Of a stretch of DNA of 64,000 nt, positions 7,058-15,074 are shown in pieces. Each line of letters opens with the position of its first letter. The first letter of the stretch is position 1. Source of the DNA: Micromonospora solifontis. GTDB lineage: Bacteria > Actinomycetota > Actinomycetes > Mycobacteriales > Micromonosporaceae. The translations under genes and the position numbers were made by a program. The stretch spans positions 51,615 to 115,614 of the forward strand of contig NZ_RJLN01000005.1 in assembly GCF_003725545.1 (NCBI RefSeq). Direction: 5' to 3'. Under the pieces are notes generated by a model. It ran no database searches and had not been told where the DNA came from. It saw nothing but the letters and a program-made list of their open reading frames with translations.

Positions 7058-8157
7058 GGGCGGTCATCGTCGCGGCCGCGGTCGCGTTCATCATCTCCCT
7101 GCTCGGTACGCCGGTGGCGATTCGCGTCTTCACCGCGCTCAAGGCCGGCCAGCCGATCCGATCCATCGGGCTCGCCAGCAACGAGGGCAAACAGGGTACG
7201 CCCGCGATGGGTGGCGTCGTCTTCATCGTGGCGACCGTCTTGGCGTACGTGGCCGGGCATCTCGCCCTGGCCACCCTGCCCGAGCGGCAGATCGCGCAGG
7301 AGGGCCCGACCATGACGGCCCTTGTCCTGCTCGGCGTGTTCGTCTTCTGCGGCGCGGTTGGCTTCCTCGACGACTACCTCAAGGTGCGCCGGCGCAACTC
7401 CGACGGCCTGTCCGCCAAAGGCAAGCTGCTCGGCCAGGCGATCGTCGGCGCCGGGTTCGGCATCGCCGCGCTCTACGTCGTCAGCACCAACGGCCAGACC
7501 GTGGCCAGCGAGCACATCTCGCTCATCCGCGACATCAGCTGGCTGAATGTCGGCAAGGTCGGCTCGGTCATGGTCTTCGTCTTCGTGATCACGGCGATGT
7601 CGAACGGCGTGAACCTCACCGACGGGCTCGACGGCCTGGCCACCGGCGCGTCGGTCCTGGTGCTCGGCGCGTACGCGCTGATCGGCTTCTGGCAGTACCG
7701 GCACTGGTGCGCGGACGACGCGTACGCCCGCGTGAACGACTACTGCTACCAGGTGCGGGATCCCCTGGAGATCGCCATCATCGCGGCGGCAGCGGCCGCC
7801 GCCTGCGTGGGCTTCCTGTGGTGGAACGCGTCCCCGGCGCGGATCTTCATGGGTGACGTGGGCTCGCTCGGCCTCGGCGGCCTGATCGGCGGGCTCGCGG
7901 TGGCGACCCGCACCACGCTGCTGTCGGTCATGATCGGCGGGCTCTTCGTCATCATCACGACGACCTGGGTGATCCAGATCGTCTCGTTCCGGACCACCGG
8001 CAAGCGTGTCTTCCGGATGGTGCCGTTGCACCACCACTTCGAGCTCGCTGGATGGAGCGAGGTCAATATTGTGGTCCGGTTCTGGATCGTGGCCGGCGTC
8101 TGCGTGGCGGTCGGCCTGGGCCTGTTCTACTCGGATTTCCTGGCGGTCGTCGGATGA
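7054..8157 (+). CDS. mraY: orphan MraY: phospho-N-acetylmuramoyl-pentapeptide transferase
   Basis: A full-length 367-residue polytopic enzyme that transfers phospho-MurNAc-pentapeptide from UDP to undecaprenyl phosphate (lipid I formation) at the inner face of the membrane. Catalytic features are intact: FLDDYLK (Asp106-Asp107), NLTDGLDGL (Asp190, Asp193), FMGDVGS (Asp268) and PLHHHFE (His326-328). The first cytoplasmic loop reads [19 protein letters not shown] (36-54), whereas the canonical enzyme has R-x-DGP there. No mur or fts gene adjoins it, unlike the dcw cluster, so it is probably a divergent second copy. The GTG start overlaps the stop of a truncated DUF664 frame. Possible roles are backup, conditional isozyme or resistance to MraY inhibitors; nothing here decides between them. 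Confidence 0.9.
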   Translation: MRAVIVAAAVAFIISLLGTPVAIRVFTALKAGQPIRSIGLASNEGKQGTPAMGGVVFIVATVLAYVAGHLALATLPERQIAQEGPTMTALVLLGVFVFCGAVGFLDDYLKVRRRNSDGLSAKGKLLGQAIVGAGFGIAALYVVSTNGQTVASEHISLIRDISWLNVGKVGSVMVFVFVITAMSNGVNLTDGLDGLATGASVLVLGAYALIGFWQYRHWCADDAYARVNDYCYQVRDPLEIAIIAAAAAAACVGFLWWNASPARIFMGDVGSLGLGGLIGGLAVATRTTLLSVMIGGLFVIITTTWVIQIVSFRTTGKRVFRMVPLHHHFELAGWSEVNIVVRFWIVAGVCVAVGLGLFYSDFLAVVG

Positions 8158-8360
8158 GGGCGGCGCGACAAGCTGTGCCGTGCCACCGACCGCGACCCGC
8201 CAGGCAGCCTGGCCCCAAGGGGTGCCCGGGCGCCTGGAGGGTGCCGGAGAGATGTGGACACCCGGGCGGGTGCGGCCCTGCCACCGTCCGGCCCTCGCGC
8301 TGGGTCCCACGCTCTGATCCCGCGTCCTCGCTGACCAGCCGTTGCCGGGGTTGGCCATCG

Positions 8361-8660
8361 TCACTGTTGGTCGTACCTGTGGCGGACGTTCGGAAGCAGG
8401 GCGCGCCAGATCAGCCGCCAGGCTGTGCCGGGAAGGTACTTGCTGCGTTCTTCCTGCGCGACGCGTCCGCGGGGGTGGGCGGCCCACCGCGCCGAGCCGG
8501 GGTCGTAGTCGCGGCGGTACTCGATCACGCACACGTGCTTGACGCTCTTGTAGCCATAGTGGGCCGGGGCGACCAGGCGAACCGGTGCTCCGTGTTCGAC
8601 GCTGAGGGGGCGCCGGCGAGGCGGTCGGCGAGCAGCACGTCGGGCTTTCGATCATGTCGC
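8361..8660 (-). pseudogene. C-terminal remnant of a molybdopterin oxidoreductase
   Basis: Read on the minus strand, this stretch gives RPLSVEHGAPVRLVAP, then AHYGYKSVKHVCVIEYRRDY and a tail ending ALLPNVRHRYDQQ at TGA 8361-8363. HGAPVRLV and YGYKSVKH are the hallmark of the C-terminal half of sulfite-oxidase-type Mo-cofactor domains. Slightly upstream, DVLLADRLAGAP lies in a neighbouring frame and fits the preceding part of the same domain, so a frameshift sits near 8608-8620. Everything further upstream is missing. It is a truncated, frame-shifted relic. Confidence 0.6.
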
Positions 8661-8701
8661 CTCCGCACTGGCCCGACGCCGGACGTCGCCGGCGGGAAAC
8701 A

Positions 8702-8730
8702 TTGACACTTTTCGTTGCCCCAGTGATAGT
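8702..8730 (+). promoter_or_regulatory. candidate promoter of the CBM2 hydrolase gene
   Basis: TTGACA (8702-8707), a 17-bp spacer and GATAGT (8725-8730) form a near-consensus vegetative promoter about 165 nt upstream of the ATG at 8898. The long leader shows no riboswitch that I recognise. No operator-like inverted repeat such as the actinomycete cellulose-repressor box was seen. Confidence 0.5.
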
Positions 8731-8897
8731 AACTGCTACAGATCCCATCGGATCGCCGGTGGGAACCGCGGTCGGACGATCGACGCGCGCCCATCCCGAC
8801 TTGGCCCGTGGCCAGCGCTGACCACCATGGCTGGGGCGCGAATGACCATCGCCACCGCCAGGCAGGGAATGCCATCGCCACATCTGCTGGAGGGTGC

Positions 8898-10103
8898 ATG
8901 AAAAGCAGATCGAAGATCTACGCGGGACTGGCGGCCATCATCGTCCCGGCCGCCTCCGTGATCATGGCGCTCGGCGCGACCCCGGCCGATGCCGCGGTCG
9001 GCGGTTCCGGTCCTTACCCCGCCGACTATGAGACCTCGGCGAGCCTGGCCAATCACACGATCTTCCGGCCCCAGACGCTCCCGTCGGAACGCCTGCCCAT
9101 CCTCGTGTGGGGCAACGGCGGCTGCTCGGCCAACGGCCTCTCCCAGGGCAATTTCCTCCGGGAGATCGCCTCCTACGGCTTCCTCGCCATCGCCAACGGC
9201 GCTCCGTACGGCTCCGGCTCCACCAACTCCCAGATGCTCACCCAGTCCATCGACTGGGCCGTCGCGGAGAACTCCCGGCAGGGCAGCAAGTACTACAACA
9301 GGCTCGACACGACCAAGATCGCCGTCGCGGGCTACTCCTGCGGAGGCCTGGAGGCGTACGCCGTCTCCAACGACCCACGCATCACCACGACCGGCATCTT
9401 CAGCAGCGGCCTGCTGAACGATGCGGACGACTACCAGCTCTGGAGACTGACCAAGCCGATCGCCTACTTCATCGGCGGACCCAGCGACATCGCCTATCCG
9501 AACGCCATGGACGACTGGGGCAAGCTCCCGGCCGGGCTGCCCGCCTTCATGGGCAACCTGAGCGTCGGGCATGGCGGCACCTACGACCAGCCCAACGGCG
9601 GCGAGTTCGGCCGGGTGGCAGTTCTCTACCTCAAGTGGCGCCTGAAGGGCGACATCACCGCCGGCCGCAACTTCGTCGGCGTCGACTGCGGCCTGTGCCA
9701 CACCGAATGGACCGTCCAGCAGAAGAACCTGACGCTCGACGGCGACACGCCGCCCAGCACCCCGCCGCCCAGCACGCCGCCACCGACCACCCCACCCCCC
9801 GGTGGGACTCCCACCTGCACCGCGGCTTATTCCGTACAGGACCAGTGGAACGGCGGGTTCGTCGCCAACGTCAACGTCACCGCGGGAACCGCCGCGCTCA
9901 CCGGCTGGCGAGTCACCCTCACCCTGCCGAGCGGGGCATCGGTCAGCTCGTTGTGGAACGGGGTCGCCAGCGGCACCAGCGGCACCATCACCGTCGCGAA
10001 TCAGAGCTACAACGGACAGCTGGCCGCGGGTCAGACCACAAGTTTCGGCTTCCAGGGCACCGGAAACGGCAGCGGAGCCACCGCCACCTGCACCGGAAGC
10101 TGA
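8898..10103 (+). CDS. secreted alpha/beta-hydrolase with C-terminal CBM2 cellulose-binding module
   Basis: A 401-residue exported protein. A signal peptide covers residues 1-33 (basic MKSRSK, a hydrophobic core, then ATPADA). The catalytic domain, about 34-270, is an alpha/beta-hydrolase with nucleophile Ser147 in GYSCGG and HGG near SVGHGGTY, similar to secreted esterase or PHB-depolymerase-like hydrolases. A Pro/Thr linker (PPSTPPPSTPPPTTPPP) spans about 278-300. A family 2 carbohydrate-binding module fills about 305-401 (AYSVQDQWNGGF, GWRVTLTLPSG, and terminal TATCTGS with the paired Cys). It probably de-esterifies plant cell-wall polysaccharide. GGAGGG precedes the ATG by 3-8 nt. It is followed by a terminator. 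Confidence 0.85.
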   Translation: MKSRSKIYAGLAAIIVPAASVIMALGATPADAAVGGSGPYPADYETSASLANHTIFRPQTLPSERLPILVWGNGGCSANGLSQGNFLREIASYGFLAIANGAPYGSGSTNSQMLTQSIDWAVAENSRQGSKYYNRLDTTKIAVAGYSCGGLEAYAVSNDPRITTTGIFSSGLLNDADDYQLWRLTKPIAYFIGGPSDIAYPNAMDDWGKLPAGLPAFMGNLSVGHGGTYDQPNGGEFGRVAVLYLKWRLKGDITAGRNFVGVDCGLCHTEWTVQQKNLTLDGDTPPSTPPPSTPPPTTPPPGGTPTCTAAYSVQDQWNGGFVANVNVTAGTAALTGWRVTLTLPSGASVSSLWNGVASGTSGTITVANQSYNGQLAAGQTTSFGFQGTGNGSGATATCTGS

Positions 10104-10130
10104 GGCTCCGCATATCTCGGCGCAACTCGT

Positions 10131-10169
10131 CGCCGCCGGCCGGGCCGATCCGGCGCCCGGCCGGCGGCG
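10131..10169 (+). terminator. terminator of the CBM2 hydrolase gene
   Basis: A perfect 14-bp stem: CGCCGCCGGCCGGG (10131-10144) and CCCGGCCGGCGGCG (10156-10169), with an 11-nt loop, followed by TCTTC. It begins 28 nt after the stop codon. Confidence 0.7.
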
Positions 10170-10172
10170 TCT

Positions 10173-10290
10173 TCACGGCTCCGGGGTCCGGGCCGGCGCC
10201 CGGCGGGCGCGGAACCGGGCACGGTACGCCTGGGGCGAGATCCCGAGCTCCCGGCGGAAGGTGTGCCGGAGGTTCGCGGTGGAGCCTGAA
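10173..10290 (-). pseudogene. C-terminal fragment of an AraC-family regulator
   Basis: The minus strand ends with STANLRHTFRRELGISPQAY, then RARFRARRAPARTPEP and a stop at the low-coordinate edge. NLRHTFRRELGISPQAYR is the characteristic last helix-turn-helix of AraC/GlxA-type activators. Upstream of it the frame turns into unrelated low-complexity sequence exactly where a plus-strand fibronectin III fragment begins, so only about 35 residues of the regulator survive. Confidence 0.6.
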
Positions 10291-10400
10291 CAACGGCGCC
10301 ACCTACGAGTTCCGGGTGCGGTCGACGAACCTGGCCGGGACCAGTTCGCCGTCGAACAACGACACCACCCGGCCGATGCCGCCGTTCCCGAAACCGCCGT
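10280..10400 (+). pseudogene. isolated fibronectin type III fragment
   Basis: On the plus strand, WSLNNGATYEFRVRSTNLAG, continuing TSSPSNNDTTRPMP, is the F-G strand region of a fibronectin III repeat (GATYEFRVRSTN is the conserved core) as found in secreted glycoside hydrolases. No start, signal or further repeat adjoins it. It abuts the AraC fragment, marking a recombination junction. It may once have belonged to a secreted carbohydrate-active protein like its intact neighbour. Confidence 0.5.
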
Positions 10401-10475
10401 CCAGCCTGCGCGCGATCGTGCCCGGAGGCTGGCGGTGCCGGGCCGCCGGTCCTGGGCGTCAGCCGGCGGGAACAA

Positions 10476-11231
10476 CTACGCGCCGTACTGCCCCTGACCA
10501 GAGGCGGCCAACGCGACGTCTGACCGCTCGGCTCGTCTCGCGCGGGGTGCTCGCGGACCGGTGAGTAGTTCGGCCAGGTATGCCAGCCCTCGAGTCCCCG
10601 GCAGCGCGGTGCCCTCGGGATCCACCACGACGGGTACGACGGGCCCGGCGGCGGCCAACCAGTCGGTGCGCCATTGCCGCGAGCGGCGCCAGCCGGTCGT
10701 GGTCACCGGAATCCCGTTGGGGGCGATCGTCGCGCCGAGGATCCGGGTGATGTGCAACGGAGCGGGGTCGCCGAATCCGGGCGGCGGCAGTTCCGGCGAG
10801 CTGAGGTAGGGCGCGAGGGGGTAGGGCGGATAGGTGATGCTGGCGACGAGGGCGCGCACGTCGTAGGCGTTGCTGAGGTGCCGGCCACGCACCCAGATGG
10901 CGTCGAACAGGAGACGGCGCAGGTCGTGCTCGACACCGTCGGTGACCGCCTCGGCGTATGCGGAGACGGCTGCCAGCGTGTTGCTGATCAGGGTGGGGGC
11001 CGCCTCGGGCGGTTGCTCGCCGGGTAGGGCGAGCAGCCGGCTCTCGTCCAACTCGCGTTCCCACCCGCCCGGGTCGGTGGCGACCGGGGTACCGGTCATC
11101 GACAGCCGCGGGTTGTGCTCGACCGCCCGCCAGGCGACCTCGGCGCGGCGCTGGCGCAGCAGCGCGTCGACGCGCTGGCTGGCCAGGTAGGAGTAGGGGC
11201 AGTTGAAGTCGGCGTAGACGATCAGACGCAT
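10476..11231 (-). CDS. DsbA-family / thioredoxin-fold oxidoreductase-like protein
   Basis: A 251-residue cytoplasmic protein with the thioredoxin-like fold of the DsbA/2-hydroxychromene-2-carboxylate isomerase group. The N-terminus, LIVYADFNCPYSYLASQRVD, gives the CPYS active-site motif at Cys11, with no second Cys, as in FrnE- or isomerase-like members rather than true disulfide oxidases. A helical insertion runs over about 50-165 and a cis-Pro region near GIPVTTTGW/VVPVVV about 175-205. No signal peptide. It is followed (upstream on this strand) by the fdxA ferredoxin only 31 nt away, so the two may be co-transcribed. Substrate unknown. Confidence 0.75.
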   Translation of the reverse strand: MRLIVYADFNCPYSYLASQRVDALLRQRRAEVAWRAVEHNPRLSMTGTPVATDPGGWERELDESRLLALPGEQPPEAAPTLISNTLAAVSAYAEAVTDGVEHDLRRLLFDAIWVRGRHLSNAYDVRALVASITYPPYPLAPYLSSPELPPPGFGDPAPLHITRILGATIAPNGIPVTTTGWRRSRQWRTDWLAAAGPVVPVVVDPEGTALPGTRGLAYLAELLTGPRAPRARRAERSDVALAASGQGQYGA

Positions 11232-11262
11232 CGGTACCTCCCAGGGTGGGCCGTCGCGGTGG

Positions 11263-11625
11263 CTACGTGTTCTCGCCGGTCAGGGTCTGCGGGCGGGGAT
11301 GTCCGGCGACCAGTGGCGTGTCCACGGCCAGTCGGCCCACTTTGGCGGCCCCGCCCGGGGAGCCCAGCGGGGCGTCGGCTCCGGCCAGTGGCTCGGCGAA
11401 GAACCGGGCGTTGTCGTCGGTGAACACGGACCACCGTTCGGGCAGGTCGTCCTCGTAGAAGATCGCCTCGACCGGGCAGACCGGCTCGCAGGCGCCGCAG
11501 TCGACGCATTCGTCTGGATGGATGTACAGTGCCCGGTCGCCCTCGTAGATGCAGTCGACCGGGCATTCCTCCACACAGGCCCGGTCGACCACGTCGATGC
11601 ACGGCTCGGCGATCACGTAGGTCAT
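11263..11625 (-). CDS. fdxA: FdxA-type 3Fe-4S/4Fe-4S ferredoxin
   Basis: A 120-residue seven-iron ferredoxin, a small soluble electron carrier. The N-terminal cluster region is EPCIDVVDRACVEECPVDC and the second is ECVDCGACEPVCPVEAI, the paired Cys pattern of actinobacterial FdxA. The C-terminal part, LPERWSVFTDDNARFF and LGSPGGAAKVG, is also conserved in FdxA. GGGAGGT stands just upstream of the ATG, and a 16-bp palindrome lies 10-25 nt upstream of the start (11635-11650), so transcription is probably regulated by a dimeric repressor. The DsbA-like gene follows at 31 nt. Confidence 0.92.
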   Translation of the reverse strand: MTYVIAEPCIDVVDRACVEECPVDCIYEGDRALYIHPDECVDCGACEPVCPVEAIFYEDDLPERWSVFTDDNARFFAEPLAGADAPLGSPGGAAKVGRLAVDTPLVAGHPRPQTLTGENT

Positions 11626-11634
11626 GGCACCTCC

Positions 11635-11650
11635 CGTAGTTTTAACTACG
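11635..11650. promoter_or_regulatory. palindromic operator upstream of fdxA
   Basis: CGTAGTT-TT-AACTACG is a perfect 7-bp inverted repeat with a 2-bp spacer, placed between fdxA's ribosome site and a weak -10-like TATACG (minus strand, near 11658). A dimeric repressor bound here would block transcript elongation or initiation. The cognate regulator is not identifiable in the window. Confidence 0.5.
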
Positions 11651-11820
11651 GACATCGTATAAAACGGCGAGGGTGCGGGTCGAGGTGATGTACGGCGCAC
11701 CCGGCCGTCGGCGCAGCGTCGACGGAACCCAGGTCTGACGGCGCCGGCACGGCCGAGGTGGCGGCCGTCGAGTAAGTTACCGGCGAGTCGAGCTGGTGCT
11801 GGTGGACGGCGGGAGGCCGG

Positions 11821-13446
11821 ATGGCCGGGAAACACCGTTCGTGGTGGGGCTGGGGGCACGTCGAGGACGCCGTGACCGGCGCGGAGGCCACGGCGTTGGC
11901 GGACCGGGTGCGTACCCTGCTGCCTGACGTCGACCTGGCCGAGCACGTCGCGCCGCCGGTGGCCGAACTGGGCCTGCGCCCGCCGCGCGTCGATCCGCCG
12001 GCGTCGCTCGCCGGGCTGTGTTCGACGGACCCGGCCGACCGGGCGGCGCACACCCACGGCAAGGCGTTCCGGGACGTGGTCCGCAACCTGCACGGGGACC
12101 TCCGCGACCCGCCGGACCTGGTGGTCCGGCCGGCGACCGAGCAGGACGTGGTCGACGTGCTGGACTGGTGCGCGGGCCGGGACATCGCAGTGATCCCCTA
12201 CGGCGGCGGCTCGTCCGTGGTCGGCGGGGTGGAGCCGCGGCTGGACGAGGCGTATCCGGCTGCGGTCAGCCTCGACCTCGGACGCCTCGACCGGGTGCTG
12301 GAGGTGGACCCGACCAGCCGGGCCGCGCGCATCCAGGCCGGCGTGTTCGGCCCGGCGCTGGAGGACCAGCTCCGGCCGCACGGCCTCACGCTGCGGCACT
12401 TCCCGCAGTCGTTCGAGTTCTCCACCCTCGGCGGCTGGCTGGCCACCCGCGCCGGTGGTCACTACGCCACCGTCCTTACCCACATCGACGACCTGGTGGA
12501 ATCGTTGCGGGTGGTCACCCCGGCGGGCACCAGCCAGTCGCGCCGGCTGCCCGGTTCCGGCGCCGGGCCGTCCCCGGACCGGCTGTTCCTCGGCTCGGAG
12601 GGCGTGCTCGGCGTCATCACCGAGGCGTGGATGCGGCTGCAGGACCGGCCACGCTGGCGGGCCGGCGCCTCGGTGCACTTCACCGACTACGACGAGGCGG
12701 TCGCGGCCACCCGGGCCATCGCCCAGTCCGGGCTGCAGCCGAGCAACTGCCGGCTGCTCGACCCCGCCGAGGCGCTGCTCAACGCCGGCGCCGCCACCAC
12801 CGGCGGCGTGCTCGTGCTGGGATTCGAGTCGGCCGACCACCCGGTCACACCGTGGCTGGACCGCGCCGTCGAGCTGTGCCGCGACCATGGGGGAAGCCTG
12901 CCCGCGCCGCCGCGCGGCGACGGCGCGTCCGGCCCACCGCGGCGGACCGCCGCCGACGCCTGGCGGTCGGCGTTCCTGCGGATGCCGTACCAGCGCGACG
13001 CGCTCGCCGCCCGGTCGATGATCGTGGAGACGTTCGAGACCGCCTGCACCTGGGACCGGTTCCCCGCCCTACGGGCCGCGGTGCTCGACGCGGCCGGCGA
13101 GGCGCTCCGCTCCGTCGCCGCGACCGGCGTGATCACCTGCCGCTTCACCCATGTCTACCCGGACGGTCCCGCTCCCTACTTCGGCGTGTACGCCACCGGC
13201 CGCTGGGGCTCCACCCTCGCCCAGTGGGACCAGATCAAGCATGCCGTCTCCGACGCGCTGCTCGCCGCCGGCGGCACCATCACCCACCACCACGCCATCG
13301 GCCGCGACCACCGACCCTGGTACGACCGGCAGCGCCCGGACCCGGTCGCGCTCGCGTTGCGCGGCGCCAAGAGCGCCCTCGACCCCTCCTGGATCCTCAA
13401 CCCGGGCGTCCTCGTCGATCCACCGGCCGGCGGCCCCACCGGGTGA
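11821..13446 (+). CDS. FAD-linked oxidase, alkyl-DHAP-synthase-like
   Basis: A 541-residue flavoprotein of the VAO/PCMH superfamily that resembles alkyldihydroxyacetonephosphate synthase. The FAD-binding domain is at about 95-275: PDLVVRPATEQDVVDVLDW, IPYGGGSSVVGG (about 123-134), FPQSFEFSTLGGWLATRAGG and GSEGVLGVITE. The C-terminal half has RFTHVYPDG and the conserved ITHHHAIGRDHRPWY (about 486-500), followed by the usual LDPSWILNPG ending. In eukaryotes the enzyme makes ether lipids; bacterial homologues often have other substrates, so the reaction is inferred only as FAD-dependent oxidation or transfer. It is a single gene with a plus-strand start at ATG 11821. Confidence 0.85.
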   Translation: MAGKHRSWWGWGHVEDAVTGAEATALADRVRTLLPDVDLAEHVAPPVAELGLRPPRVDPPASLAGLCSTDPADRAAHTHGKAFRDVVRNLHGDLRDPPDLVVRPATEQDVVDVLDWCAGRDIAVIPYGGGSSVVGGVEPRLDEAYPAAVSLDLGRLDRVLEVDPTSRAARIQAGVFGPALEDQLRPHGLTLRHFPQSFEFSTLGGWLATRAGGHYATVLTHIDDLVESLRVVTPAGTSQSRRLPGSGAGPSPDRLFLGSEGVLGVITEAWMRLQDRPRWRAGASVHFTDYDEAVAATRAIAQSGLQPSNCRLLDPAEALLNAGAATTGGVLVLGFESADHPVTPWLDRAVELCRDHGGSLPAPPRGDGASGPPRRTAADAWRSAFLRMPYQRDALAARSMIVETFETACTWDRFPALRAAVLDAAGEALRSVAATGVITCRFTHVYPDGPAPYFGVYATGRWGSTLAQWDQIKHAVSDALLAAGGTITHHHAIGRDHRPWYDRQRPDPVALALRGAKSALDPSWILNPGVLVDPPAGGPTG

Positions 13447-13499
13447 GGCGGGGATGCGCGGTGTGGTCGGCACCGGGTACGCGAGAACGACCCTGCCGC

Positions 13500-13841
13500 T
13501 CAGCGAGTTTTCTTCGTCGCCCGCTTACGGGGCGGCGTCAACAGGTCGGCTATCGCCGCGATCGCGGACGGCACCACCCGGTAGTAGGCCCAGACCCCCC
13601 GCTTCTCGCGCTCGAGCAGACCGGCCTCGGTCAGGATCCGGAGGTGATGACTCACCGTCGGCTGCGACAGACCAAGCGGCGCGGTGAGGTCGCTCACGGA
13701 CGCCTCGCCCTCCGGGGCGGACTGGATCAGGCTGAGCAGCCGTAGTCGAGCCGGGTCGGCGAAGGCCTTCAGCACTCCCGCGAGCCGCTCGGCATCGGCG
13801 CGCTTGATCGGTTCGCCAGCAAGGGGCGAGATCGAAGGCAT
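13500..13841 (-). CDS. ArsR-family winged-helix repressor
   Basis: A 113-residue metalloregulator-fold repressor. The winged helix spans about residues 15-90: LAGVLKAFADPARLRLLSLI, SVSDLTAPLGLSQPTVSHHL (recognition helix) and the wing LEREKRGVWAYYRV. The classic CVC metal site is absent, so it may sense something other than metal through another site. The ATG at 13841 is chosen over an in-frame GTG seven codons upstream (13862). Its 3' end faces the FAD-oxidase gene 53 nt away. No adjacent transporter or arsenate gene suggests its regulon. Confidence 0.85.
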   Translation of the reverse strand: MPSISPLAGEPIKRADAERLAGVLKAFADPARLRLLSLIQSAPEGEASVSDLTAPLGLSQPTVSHHLRILTEAGLLEREKRGVWAYYRVVPSAIAAIADLLTPPRKRATKKTR

Positions 13842-14050
13842 AGAGGTTTTAGCAGCTCCCACGCCCCCATCGTCCCACCAACCCCATCGACAGGCTGGCG
13901 GAACCCGCTCCAGTACCCCGATGGCGATACTTCGAGGTCGGTGGCGAGGGAAACTCCGAAACCGGCCGGCGGGCGTCGGCTAGGCCCAGCCGATATCCAC
14001 TTCATGGGTCATCGACGCTGGCATCAGGTGGCCCGCGCCGCGGCCGTTGT

Positions 14051-14971
14051 TCAGGTCATGCGATCGGGATGTGGTGGTGGCGTGTTGTCCAGGCAGCAGC
14101 GGATGAAGTCCTGGATGACGGGGTTGGTGTCGGCGGTGACCGGCCAGGCGACTCCGACCTGGCTGGGGCTGACGCCGCTGACGGGCCGGTAGGTGATGTC
14201 GGGGCGCGCGTAGTAACGAGCGGCGGATTCGGGGGCCAGGGCGATGCCGTAGCCGTTGGCGATGGCGGTCAGCCAGTCGTCGGGCTGGCCGCTGTCGGTG
14301 ACCGCTCCGATGGTGACCGGGTGGCCCTCCCGCTCGCCGGTGGCCAGCCACCAGTCGCGCCACCAGCCGGTGTCGGCGGGGGCGGCGACGAACGGCTGAT
14401 CCCACAGCTCCCGAAAGGAGATGTGGTCGCGCCCGGCCAGCGGGTGGGTCACGGGCAGCGCCACCCAGCGGGGCTCGGTGAGCAGCACCTTGGTGTGCAG
14501 GCTGTCCTGGCCGGGGAAGGGCAGCCGCAGCAGGGCGACGTCGGCGTCGCCGCTCGCGAGCCCGGCGGTGGGGTCGGTCCAGGGAGCGGCCCGCATCTCC
14601 ACCCGCCAGCCGGGCCGACGGTCGCCGAAGGCGGCGATGATCTGCTGGGTGGCCTCGTTGGCGGCACCGGCCAGGAAGCCAACCCGCAGCACCCGGGCGG
14701 CGCGGCTGGCGACGCTCTTGGCCTCCTGCAGTGCCTGGTCGAATCCGACCAGAACGGCGGGAACCCGGTCGGCGAGTGCCCGGCCTGCCGCGGTGAGCGT
14801 CATCCCGGCCCGGGAGCGGGTGAACAACCGCACTCCCAGCTGGCTCTCCAGTTGCCTGATCTGCTTGGTCAGCGCCGGCTGGGACACGAACAGCCGTCGT
14901 GCCGCGTGGGTGAGATTCCCTTCTTCGGCGACGGCGGCGAAGGAGCGGAGCAGCCGGGTGTCGACGTCCAT
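14051..14971 (-). CDS. LysR-family transcriptional regulator
   Basis: A 306-residue LTTR. The N-terminal helix-turn-helix is at about residues 4-62 (LLRSFAAVAEEGNLTHAARR, FVSQPALTKQIRQLESQLGV), and the periplasmic-binding-protein-like effector domain starts near residue 92 (RVLRVGFLAG). It is divergent from the DoxX-family gene with about 100 bp between the two starts, the standard LTTR target arrangement. TATGGATGCGTGTATTGGA in that gap is AT-rich relative to its surroundings and is the likely binding and promoter area. The effector is unknown. Confidence 0.88.
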   Translation of the reverse strand: MDVDTRLLRSFAAVAEEGNLTHAARRLFVSQPALTKQIRQLESQLGVRLFTRSRAGMTLTAAGRALADRVPAVLVGFDQALQEAKSVASRAARVLRVGFLAGAANEATQQIIAAFGDRRPGWRVEMRAAPWTDPTAGLASGDADVALLRLPFPGQDSLHTKVLLTEPRWVALPVTHPLAGRDHISFRELWDQPFVAAPADTGWWRDWWLATGEREGHPVTIGAVTDSGQPDDWLTAIANGYGIALAPESAARYYARPDITYRPVSGVSPSQVGVAWPVTADTNPVIQDFIRCCLDNTPPPHPDRMT

Positions 14972-15074
14972 GCCATCAGGTTATGGATGCGTGTATTGGA
15001 CGCGCTCCTCGCGCCCGGCCAGGCTTGATTCAGTCGCCGCTGGAACCGGCGCGGACCCGGGAAGGAGTGAGAAG

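Noticed and set aside
6988..8883. A 631-codon open frame antisense to mraY
   Set aside because: Its translation is Arg/His/Pro-rich with no hydrophobic or domain pattern, while the opposite strand encodes an intact MraY with all its motifs. It is a GC-bias shadow.
8731..8897. Riboswitch or cellulose-repressor operator in the 165-nt leader of the CBM2 gene
   Set aside because: No known riboswitch core and no inverted repeat resembling the actinomycete cellulose-repressor box could be found.
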